DNA from: CAWBNS01 sp964445105
Lineage (GTDB): Bacteria > Chlamydiota > Chlamydiia > Chlamydiales > JAJFMA01
DNA length: 21,316 bases
NCBI GenBank assembly: GCA_964445105.1
Contig: CAYUJS010000033.1
Coordinates: forward strand, 1 to 21,316
Reading direction: 5' to 3'
Of the stretch, positions 1 to 7,214 are shown in pieces. The notes under the pieces are model-generated. The model saw nothing but the letters and a program-made list of their open reading frames with translations, had not been told where the DNA came from and searched no databases. Every line of letters starts with the position of its first letter. The stretch's first letter is position 1. Both the position numbers and the translations under genes were made by a program.

Positions 1-3000
1 ATGGTCATCCCCATTCCTTTTAAACCTGGAGCGATCACCGCCATCCATCAAAAATTGCAGCGTTTACAGACCGCCTTGCAAGAGTCTACGCAACCTACTG
101 GAATCGGGCTTTTGAGGCTCGTCATCCCGGATTTAGGTCTATGCTACGAGCAGGCGTTGCGCACGCCCGGCACCCCGCTAGAGCGGTTCCTTTCCCTGAC
201 TGCAACGCAGTATGCTGTAAATCCGACTGGGCGCTTGACTAGCTCGAGTAGCAGTCGGCAAATACTCAAGTCGATGGGCATCCCAGAAAAAGCTGCGTGG
301 GAAAATGCGGCAGACGGTGGGCCCATCCAAGCTCTACAAGAGTTAGAAAGCCTGCAGAAGGAGGTCCCTTCTCGGGCCGTCCGTGACGCTTTGCAGGCCG
401 GTGACGTATCGCCTTTCTTGGAACTACAGCTCGATACAAGCAAAGAAAAAGTCATCAATGGATTCGCGGAGATCAATTTTAAAACGATGCCCTTAGATCG
501 ACAAAAAAGAGTGCTTGCAGCGATCCTGAGGGCTAGCTATCGCTCTTTCCGCCTTTCTGGCTGCGCGGCCTTAGACAAAAGCACTCTGGATCAGCTTCTT
601 CGTACTTCTCCGCAGCTGTGTTCCCTTGACTTACACGATTGTCCCAAAGTGGACCAGGGCCTACTAGCGTCGCTGTCTAAGGCCGGCTATCTTTCACGTC
701 TACGCCTTAGCGGTCTCCCTTTGCTAGACCAGGTTAGTATTCTACACCCCAACCTGCGTCACTTGCAGATTGTACGCTGTCAAGGGCTGCGGGCACTGAC
801 CGTTAGCCATACGCTTGAATCCTTATTTTTAGAGGTGTGCCCCGAGCTATCTTCCCTCAACGCGAAAATTTATACGACCTCAGCTTTGTGGGACGTACGA
901 GGGTTGCTGGGATTAAAACCCCTACGAGGTGTTCCTGAAAACTTCCTATTGCAAGAAATCGCGCTGCAGGCGTGCCCTAAGCTTCAGCCTTGGGGAAAAA
1001 TATTTCAGAGCTGGCTTAAAGAGTCGGCTATGCATCGGATTCGTCTGCAAGATGTACCGCTTAACCCCCACAGAGGCCACCTAACACTGATCATCAAAGC
1101 TGTACTTCAGCAGGCCGAAGGTGCAGGCATGTTGTATCCGGCTCTGACCCATTATAAGGCCGAATTTAAGGAAGCTTTTCTCCTAGTAGCGCGCTACGCC
1201 GTTGGCGCAAAACCTCTCATTCTTTTGACACAACGCTACAGCGCCACTTTAAAAGCGCTTTGTGATTTATATTCTTCCAACCGGCACTGGCATGGAGCAC
1301 ATACAAATCTTCAAGAGACTTTGCGGTATAGATTTTTTTCTTCTTTGATAGCCGCTTCTTCCGATGCGGCAAGTATCGAACTTGTAGATCTAACGATTCT
1401 TGATAGAATTAACGATTTATCGCGCCTACATACAGAGATTTATGCAGTCCTCGCTGCGTGTCCTAGTCTCCGCAGCGTAAGATTGCCCCGGAGCGCCATG
1501 GATATAGCTTTGCACGCTTTGGCGCAAAGTTGCCCCAATCTCTCTGGCGTGGACCTAAGCGGTTGCTGGCGAGTTGGCGACACCGGGTTGCAGGCTTTGG
1601 CAGAAAGATGTCGCAATCTCTCTTCCGTTGATCTAAGCGGTTGTTGGGAGGTTAGCGATACTGGACTAAGGGCCTTGGCGCAAAACTGCCGCAACCTTTC
1701 CTGTGTATATCTGGCCTGCTACCAAATCACTGACGCAGGGCTACAGGCCTTGGCTCAAAACTGCCATAGCCTTTCCTCTTTCAGCCTGAAGGGGTGCAAA
1801 ATCACCGATACCGGGCTAGAGGCTTTGGTGCAAGGCTGCCCCAACCTCTCCTCTGTTAGTCTACATGGATGCGGAGAAATCACCGATGCTGGGCTAGGAG
1901 CGTTGGTTCAAGGGCGCCACAGACTTTCCTCTTTGGATCTGGGAGGCTGCGAAAAAATCACCGACAGCGGGCTGCAGGCATTGGCACAAGGGTGCCACAG
2001 ACTTTCCTCTTTGGATCTGGGAGGCTGCAAAAAAATCACCGACAGCGGGCTGCAGGCGTTGGCGCAAAGGTGTCACAACCTTTCCTCTTTGGATCTGGGA
2101 GGCTGCAAAAAAATCACCGATGTGGGGCTGCGGGCAGTGGCACAATCCTGTCACAACCTATCCTCTATCGATCTGAGCTTGTGCGACTCAGTTACCGACG
2201 TTGGGCTGCAGGCTCTGGCAGAAGGATGCTGCAATCTCTCTTCAGTCGGTCTAAGCGGTTGTTATAGTGTTAGCGATATTGGGCTACGGGTGCTGGCACA
2301 AAGCTGTACCGGCCTATCTTCATTGGGGCTGGCCTGGTTTAGCAATATCACCGATGCGGGGCTACAGGCCTTGGCGCAAAGCTGCCCCAACCTCTCCGAG
2401 GTCAACCTGAAAGGCGATCACTACCAGATCACCGATGCGGGACTACGGGCTTTGGCGCAAAGCTGCCCCAACCTCTCCTCTGTCTATCTGGGCTGCTACC
2501 AAATCACCGATGCCGGGCTGCAGGCCTTGGCTCAAAACTGCCACGGCCTTTCCTCTTTTGGCTTGAGGGACTGCGGCATCACCGATGAGGGGTTGCAGGC
2601 CTTGGCGCAAAGCTGCCCCAGCCTCTCCTTTGTTGGTCTGCATGGGTGCACAAAAATTACCGACAAAGGGCTACAGGCCTTGGCACAAATTTGCCGCGAC
2701 CTCTCCCAGGTCGACCTAAGTAGATGCTATGAGGTCACCGATGCCGGACTGCAAGCCTTGGCGCGAAATTGCCATAACCTCTCCTCTATCGATCTGCGTT
2801 ATTGTCAAATCACCGATGAAGGACTGCAGGCCTTGGCGCAAGGCTGCCCCAATCTTGCCGAAATCAACCTTAAAGAATCGGAGCAAATCACCGACAGCGG
2901 GCTGCAGGCATTGGCGCANNNNNNNNNNNNNNNNNNNNNNNNNNNNNNNNNNNNNNNNNNNNNNNNNNNNNNNNNNNNNNNNNNNNNNNNNNNNNNNNNN

Positions 3001-3448
3001 NNNNNNNNNNNNNNNNNNAGGGTGCCACAACCTTGCCTCTTTGGATCTGGGAGGCTGCAAAAAAATCACCGACGCCGGGATGCAGGCATTAGCGCAAGGG
3101 TGCCACAACCTTGCCTCTTTGGATCTGGGAGGCTGTAAAAAAATCACCGACGCCGGGATGCTGGCATTGGCGCAAGGGTGCCACAACCTTGCCTCTTTGG
3201 ATCTGGGAGGCTGCAAAAAAATCACCGACAGCGGGCTGCAGGCATTGGCGCAAGGGTGCCCCAGCCTCTCCTTTGTTAACCTGATGTGGTGCGCTCAAAT
3301 CACCGACAGCGAGCTGCAGGCATTGGTCCAAGGCTGCCCAAACCTCTCCTCCGTTAACGTACACAAATGCGAGAAGATCACCGACAGCGGGCTACAAAAA
3401 GCTAGTCATCCTCATATCACTTTCTATGGCGCTGATCGCGCTGACTAA
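1..3448 (+). CDS. Large cysteine-containing leucine-rich-repeat protein (AMN1/FBXL type), interrupted by an assembly gap
   Basis: Seen: the open frame begins at an ATG on base 1 and reads to the gap at 2919. After the gap the same repeat continues in another frame to TAA at 3446-3448. The shift comes only from the arbitrary 100-N filler: removing it leaves 3348 nt, an exact multiple of three (1115 residues). Residues 1-180 are unassigned, about 182-300 hold degenerate LRRs, 300-480 are unassigned, and from about 483 there are at least 24 units of 25-27 residues. A typical unit reads LAQGCHNLSSLDLGGCKKIT followed by DSGLQA, the cysteine-containing LRR consensus of eukaryotic F-box/LRR and AMN1 proteins. 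I see no F-box, signal peptide or membrane segment. Family knowledge: such proteins are protein-binding scaffolds, and environmental chlamydiae encode many as suspected effectors. Inference: a host-interaction protein. No ribosome site can be checked because the window starts at the ATG, so the 5' end may be incomplete. Confidence 0.85.
1519..3400 (+). repeat. Tandem LRR-coding DNA repeats of about 78 bp
   Basis: Each unit begins around TTGGCNCAA and codes for one LRR of 25-27 residues (75-81 bp). Most units have diverged, but two clusters remain almost identical at DNA level: 1903-2136 (three units) and 3019-3244 (three units, the first cut by the gap). They share a core of TTTGGATCTGGGAGGCTG followed by a run of A. 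Near-identity at synonymous sites implies recent duplication or gene conversion in these clusters, while the rest of the array is older. About 24 units are visible, and the number lost in the gap is unknown. Confidence 0.92.
2919..3018. other. Assembly gap (exactly 100 N) inside the LRR array
   Basis: There are exactly 100 N, which is the conventional placeholder for a gap of unknown length. The left flank ends TTGGCGCA and the right flank starts AGGGTGCCAC. Joined directly they recreate a perfect unit start (TTGGCGCAAGGGTGCCAC) and restore the reading frame. The true missing length is therefore probably 0 or a whole number of about 78-bp units, collapsed because the units are nearly identical. 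Confidence 0.95.
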
Positions 3449-3466
3449 GCTCCCCCTTTCAGAAGC

Positions 3467-3478
3467 GGCTCGCGAGCC
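3467..3478. other. Perfect 12-bp palindrome after the LRR gene
   Basis: GGCTCGCGAGCC lies 19 bp after the LRR stop and is followed by TTTATC. It can fold as a short G+C-rich stem with a four-base loop, so it could assist termination. The stem is short and there is no real T-run, so its role is uncertain. Confidence 0.25.
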
Positions 3479-3568
3479 TTTATCAATGGCGCGTGCTAGC
3501 AACGGATTTGCGTTTTACGTGGTGTAAACTTTTAATTTGGTCATATCTGGAAAGTACAATGTCCGCTT

Positions 3569-3754
3569 GTGGAGAGCAAACAAAAATGGAAAAAAGACAT
3601 TCTTGAGCAACTTAACAGCAGGTTTTCTGCCGCCACCTGGTGCCGTCAGCATGGGGTTACCGCGCACTTGTTCCTCTATTGGCAAGGCCGGCTGTTCTCC
3701 GATGAGGTGCTTGGGAAGTCTTCGTTTACCACCGATTTTTGTTACGAAAGTTGA
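3569..3754 (+). pseudogene. IS66-type TnpA-like fragment
   Basis: Seen: a 61-residue frame from GTG 3569 to TGA 3752-3754 reads KQKWKKDILEQLNSRFSAAT, then WCRQHGVTAHLFLYWQGRL. This matches the N-terminal helix-turn-helix pattern of IS66 accessory protein TnpA (lysine/tryptophan-rich start, xSGLSxxxFCRQHGLxxxTFxxWRxRL). Family members are usually about 100-120 residues, and here the frame stops soon after the HTH. An ATG at 3559 sits in a different frame and runs into a stop, which suggests a frameshift near the start. No TnpB, no IS66 transposase and no terminal inverted repeats are visible. Inference: a decayed insertion-sequence remnant next to the repeat-rich LRR gene. A short HTH protein of another kind cannot be excluded. 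Confidence 0.55.
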
Positions 3755-3993
3755 GTGAAGAGGCTGACATACTATTCTAGAGTGCTTGAGGCTCTAAATA
3801 GCACCTTAGCAGGGTGGGGTGGTTAAAAACGGCCTTTGGTGTTAGTAAAAACTGGCTTGTGCGCCTATGGATTCGCGTCCTACGATTTTCAGTCTCGCTT
3901 GGTAAAATAAAATCTAAACAAACGTTGTGTCTTCGGGGGCCGAAAACCAGCGTAGATCTGCCGTAGACTGCTTTTGGGCAGGATTTTTGGAGA
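3755..3993. other. Gene-free stretch between the IS66-like remnant and dnaA
   Basis: I find no credible coding frame, RNA gene or strong promoter. A minor dyad TTCGG-GGG-CCGAA sits at 3932-3944, about 50 bp beyond the dnaA stop on its downstream side. It lacks a T-run, so it is at best a weak termination aid for dnaA. Confidence 0.5.
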
Positions 3994-5340
3994 CTATTGG
4001 TTAGCGACGGCGATGTTTTTGCGTACCATGCCGATTTGGCGGCGTAGTATGTCGTCGGCTTCCATTTTTTTCTCGACGCTTTTACAGGCGTGAAGGAGGG
4101 TGGAGTGAGTTTTTCCGAATGAGGCGCTCAGCATGTTGAGGGACTCGTGGATCATCTCTTTGGCTAAGTACATGGCGACTTGGCGTGGGACGGCGATCTC
4201 TCTGGCACGGCTATACCCTTTGAGATCGGTGACGCGCACTTGGAAGATGGTGGCCACACTTTTGAGAATTTGGTCGACGGTAATTTTTGCATGCGGGGCG
4301 CTTTGTAACATTTCGCGCAGGGCTTTTTGTACCATCTCTTCTGTAATTTGTAGGTCGAGTAGACGGCAGTGTGCGCTGAGGCGATTGACGGCTCCTTCGA
4401 GTTGTCGCACGTTGCAGTGGATGTGCTCTGCGATAAAGAAGGCGACCTGATGCGGAATCTCCAATCCTTTCAGCTGGGCTTTATGCTGCAGAATAGCGAC
4501 GCGTGTTTCTAGGTCGGGCACATCCAAGAAGGCGACGAGGCCCCATTCCATGCGAGCGACGAGGCGCTCTGAAAGTTCTAGTTGAATGGGTGGTTTATCG
4601 CTCGTCACTACGATCTGTTTATTCTGGTGGATGAGCGTTTCAAACATGTTGCAAAACTCTTCTTCAAAGTTGAGGCGATTTTGCAAGAACTGGATATCAT
4701 CCACCAGGAGCACATCTACGTTGGAGCGGTAGAAGCGTTTTAGTTTTTCCAGAGATTTATTACGCAGAGCATCGACCAGGTCGTTGATAAAAGCTTCTGT
4801 CGTGATGCATTGTACGGTCAACTTAGGGTGGTGTTCCATTACGTGGTGGCCGATGCTGTGCAGGATGTGGGTCTTTCCCAGTCCCACCCCGCCGTGAATA
4901 AAGAGGGGGTTGTAGGTTTGGCCTGGGCGGGAGGCGACGCCGATCGCGGCTGATTTAACAAATTGGTTGTTGGGCCCTTCGATGAAGGTAGAGAAGCGGT
5001 AGTTGCGGTTTAGCTTCACCTCTTGGTTGGCATCGTTACTTTTCTTCTCAGTAGTGGTAGAGGTTTTTGGCTTTTCGATTTTGTCATCTTTGGCGACGAC
5101 GAACCGGATGGCGGCTTCACCGGACTTGAGCACAGGCAAAAACGCAGGCAGATCTTTACCGTAATTGGAAAGAAGGTACTCTTTTACAAACAGGTTCGGG
5201 ATCTCTAGAACCACCTCTTCGTCAGAAGCTTCTAAAATGCGGATAGGCGCAAGCCAGTTGCCAAAGGCCGTGGTCGAACAGCGGCTTTTTGCGAGCTCAA
5301 GGAATTGATTCCAACAGTGATGGGCATCGCTAGGTAGCAT
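3994..5340 (-). CDS. dnaA: Chromosomal replication initiator DnaA (divergent; chlamydial second-paralogue-like)
   Basis: Role: an AAA+ ATPase that binds DnaA boxes and opens the replication origin. Seen: 448 residues. Domain I is at about 1-85, followed by a short charged linker (86-110). The AAA+ core has Walker A GGVGLGKTH at 150-158, Walker B LLVDDIQFL at 211-219 and sensor-2 NVRQLEGAVNRL at 310-321. Domain IV (350-448) has YSRAREIAVPRQVAMYL. In the DNA-reading signature, FGGRDHTTVLHA of typical DnaA is replaced by SFGKTHSTLLHA (about 407-418), so the usual R and D are K and T. Start: ATG with AGGA 8 bases upstream. Family knowledge: chlamydiae carry two dnaA genes. The neighbouring TPR gene recalls CT274/CT275, so this is probably the second paralogue. 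The 5' leader holds DnaA-box-like sites, which suggests autoregulation. Confidence 0.95.
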   Translation of the reverse strand: MLPSDAHHCWNQFLELAKSRCSTTAFGNWLAPIRILEASDEEVVLEIPNLFVKEYLLSNYGKDLPAFLPVLKSGEAAIRFVVAKDDKIEKPKTSTTTEKKSNDANQEVKLNRNYRFSTFIEGPNNQFVKSAAIGVASRPGQTYNPLFIHGGVGLGKTHILHSIGHHVMEHHPKLTVQCITTEAFINDLVDALRNKSLEKLKRFYRSNVDVLLVDDIQFLQNRLNFEEEFCNMFETLIHQNKQIVVTSDKPPIQLELSERLVARMEWGLVAFLDVPDLETRVAILQHKAQLKGLEIPHQVAFFIAEHIHCNVRQLEGAVNRLSAHCRLLDLQITEEMVQKALREMLQSAPHAKITVDQILKSVATIFQVRVTDLKGYSRAREIAVPRQVAMYLAKEMIHESLNMLSASFGKTHSTLLHACKSVEKKMEADDILRRQIGMVRKNIAVANQ

Positions 5341-5359
5341 GTGCTAGGTCCTTTAAAAG

Positions 5360-5379
5360 TTATCAACAACGTTTCCACA
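5360..5379 (+). promoter_or_regulatory. Two DnaA-box-like sites just upstream of dnaA
   Basis: TTATCAACA (5360-5368) differs from the consensus TTATCCACA at one position, and GTTTCCACA (5371-5379) at two. They lie in the same orientation and start 11 bp apart, about one helical turn, 20-39 bp upstream of the dnaA start codon. They may mediate DnaA autoregulation. Two imperfect boxes are too few to call an origin. Confidence 0.4.
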
Positions 5380-5551
5380 ACAGTGTCTGGGGCAGTTTCG
5401 GCACAAACATTAGCATGCGGCGCGTTAGGTCGCAAGTAATTTTCTGGTCAAAATTTTACGTTTGACGGTAAGCGGTTAAGAATCAAACAGCGATTAGATT
5501 TTGTATAATTTTTTGTCATATAGAGGTCTAAATCTCGTGAATAAGTATTTT

Positions 5552-5575
5552 GCGACCACCCATTTGGGCGGTCGC
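5552..5575 (-). terminator. Hairpin after the TPR/MBL gene
   Basis: On the minus strand GCGACCGCCC pairs with GGGTGGTCGC across an AAAT loop (10 pairs including one G-U), starting 12 bp after the stop codon of the upstream gene. It is followed by AAAATACTTATT and not by a T-run, so it is a good stem but not a canonical intrinsic terminator. It may instead be an mRNA 3'-end stabiliser. Confidence 0.35.
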
Positions 5576-5587
5576 GGTCGCTTAGGT

Positions 5588-7081
5588 TTAGAGCACGCAG
5601 TCGGGTCCCACATAGCAAAGCGAGCCAAACGCGTCGGTGGCTTTGTATACGTGGACGGACCGCGGGTCAAGAGGCGCGCTTTTTACAGAGCAATGCACTC
5701 CTAAAGGAACTAGAGAGAGGCAAAGGCCTGAATCGGTGGGTAGGATGATTGTGCTGGACCCAGCCCAGTGCTGGCGCATCTGTTTGACGGTTTCTAGGCG
5801 GAGGTCACCTTCGGTCCCATTAAACTCGCTGCATAAGAGCAACTGCGGGGCGACCCCATGAGATGGGCTCGGCAATATCCCTTTCAAGCTATTGCTGAGG
5901 GCAGTAACCACGATGTCGCATCCTTTCAAGTGGGGCGAAAGTGGCGCGGGCGCATACCCTAAGCAGAGGTGCTCCCCCTCTTCGGTTTGCAGATCGAAGC
6001 GAATGCCCAGTGCCGCTTGCTGGCCATCGCAAGCTGTGGGGAAATAGTGCAGCACGATGCCTTCGCTGAGGTCAATGCGCTCTAGTTCTGGAGAGTCGAG
6101 GTAGAGTTCCAAGCAGTGGACCGAATCGCGCTCTTGCTTGAAGTGGGGGGCAAGAGAGCGGGCGATCTCTTGGTAGGTTTCGCGGTGCAGATAGTAATGG
6201 ATGATGTGCAGGTCGGCGCGGCCGGAGTTAAGGCGGTAGTTGAGGTTATAGATGGCCTGTACGTCGCGGTAATTGGGCAGGTCGGGTCGTGTAACGACGA
6301 CGAAGTCTATGTCGTGGATATGGAGGCCGGCGCGGTGAAAGCGCTTGAGGAAGTGCGCCCCGGGGTTGACGGCAATACCTTTGCCGCGCCACCGCATGAA
6401 GTAGCCGCCGCTGGTGTGTTGCGGGCCGCCCGAGAGCCACCACTCACTGTCGCCTGCTTCTGACTCCCAGCCATCTAACACTAGAAAGATGGGCTCTTGC
6501 TGGCCGGAGCGTTGGTCGGCTTGGCGGAAATAGGCCTCTAGGCGCTCTTGCTGCTCGCGCTGGAAGGTTTGGATATGTGTCTGGAGGGGCGGCGTTTTTT
6601 CTTCCTCCTCCCGCTCGGCTGCTTCATCGAACATATCGGAAATTTCTGTGAGCTCTGCGTGCCCGAGGGAAATTTTGTGAGCGATTTCGGGTTCTGTCGA
6701 GGCTTGTGTTTGCGAGAGCGCACGTATGAGCGTGGCGGTCAGGGCGTCTGAGGGAGCTAATTGAAGGGTTTTTTGGGCGAATTCCAAGGCTTTGTCCGTC
6801 TGGCCCAGGCTGTTGAATAGGTAGGCACTGGCGCGGTAGCAAAAAAATTGGTGCTGGGGTAGGCCTTTAGCTTCAAGATAGTGTTTGAGAGCAGCCTTGT
6901 ACTGTTTTTCGTAGAAGGCGCGTTCAGCGCTAAAGAAAGCGGACATCTCGGGCATGTGCCCAGACTCATGCAGGCAGTGATCGATAATCTCGTACAGCTC
7001 TTTCAGTGGCCACTGTTCTAATTCTAAGCCATGCGTTAGCAGTTGCACCTGGCGGCGGTAACGATCAACTAAGCTTTGCAT
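5588..7081 (-). CDS. TPR-like protein with a degenerate metallo-beta-lactamase fold
   Basis: Seen: 497 residues. An N-terminal helical part has TPR-like helices (about 47-120, e.g. KALEFAQKTLQLAPSDALTA), then a charged spacer (150-190). The C-terminal half (about 197-497) follows an MBL-fold pattern: GGYFMRWRGKGIAVNPG at 225-241, then HIHDIDFVVVTRPDLPNY at 254-271, CDIVVTALSNS near 388, and a C-terminal ILPTDSGLCLSL. In active members of this MBL subgroup the strand ends THxHxDH. Here it is TRPDLPNY, and the later aspartate and histidine ligands are also not apparent, so metal hydrolase activity is unlikely. Start: ATG with GAGG a few bases upstream. It lies 247 bp upstream of dnaA on the same strand, recalling the TPR gene CT274 beside CT275. 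Inference: a non-catalytic binding or regulatory protein. Its function is not known to me. Confidence 0.7.
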   Translation of the reverse strand: MQSLVDRYRRQVQLLTHGLELEQWPLKELYEIIDHCLHESGHMPEMSAFFSAERAFYEKQYKAALKHYLEAKGLPQHQFFCYRASAYLFNSLGQTDKALEFAQKTLQLAPSDALTATLIRALSQTQASTEPEIAHKISLGHAELTEISDMFDEAAEREEEEKTPPLQTHIQTFQREQQERLEAYFRQADQRSGQQEPIFLVLDGWESEAGDSEWWLSGGPQHTSGGYFMRWRGKGIAVNPGAHFLKRFHRAGLHIHDIDFVVVTRPDLPNYRDVQAIYNLNYRLNSGRADLHIIHYYLHRETYQEIARSLAPHFKQERDSVHCLELYLDSPELERIDLSEGIVLHYFPTACDGQQAALGIRFDLQTEEGEHLCLGYAPAPLSPHLKGCDIVVTALSNSLKGILPSPSHGVAPQLLLCSEFNGTEGDLRLETVKQMRQHWAGSSTIILPTDSGLCLSLVPLGVHCSVKSAPLDPRSVHVYKATDAFGSLCYVGPDCVL

Positions 7082-7157
7082 AATTCCTCGACAATTTGGA
7101 CAAAATATAGGCCAGATTACCAGGATGGGGTTTTTGTGGCTACGGCCGCGGTGCTGC

Positions 7158-7186
7158 TTGCCCCAAACTCAGTGCTCTACTATGCT
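7158..7186 (+). promoter_or_regulatory. Candidate sigma-70-type promoter for the aminotransferase-protease pair
   Basis: TTGCCC (7158-7163) and TATGCT (7181-7186) are separated by 17 bp, each matching four of six consensus bases. Initiation near 7193 would leave a leader of about 22 nt carrying AGGA before ATG 7215. This also favours the 7215 start over the upstream in-frame ATG at 7125. Confidence 0.4.
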
Positions 7187-7214
7187 GATGCCTCAATTAA
7201 TACATAGGACACTT

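Larger units (their letters stand above)
5341..5587. other. Intergenic region between dnaA and the TPR/MBL gene
   Basis: Besides the DnaA-box-like pair, this 247-bp region holds an A+T-rich stretch (about 5480-5550), a 6-bp dyad GTCAAA-8-TTTGAC at 5447-5466, and a G+C-rich hairpin at 5552-5575. The dnaA promoter should lie here on the minus strand, but I find no convincing -35/-10 pair. No gene is apparent. Confidence 0.45.

Noticed and set aside
1869..2267. Alternative-frame repeat proteins inside the LRR array on both strands
   Set aside because: They are frame shadows of the 78-bp repeat: any frame of a tandem array whose unit is a multiple of three stays open and looks repetitive.
3537..3758. 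73-codon frame overlapping the IS66-like fragment
   Set aside because: The other frame (3569-3754) carries the recognisable HTH motif; this one is its shadow.
5504..5509. Plus-strand TATAAT in the dnaA upstream region
   Set aside because: No matching -35 and no plus-strand gene downstream; both neighbours are on the minus strand.
5341..5587. Chromosomal origin beside dnaA
   Set aside because: Only two imperfect box-like sites were found and the A+T-rich stretch is short; the evidence is too thin to call an origin.
7125..7214. N-terminal extension of the PseC-like enzyme from ATG 7125
   Set aside because: It would add 30 cysteine- and arginine-containing residues not expected in the family, has no ribosome site, and overlaps the better promoter.
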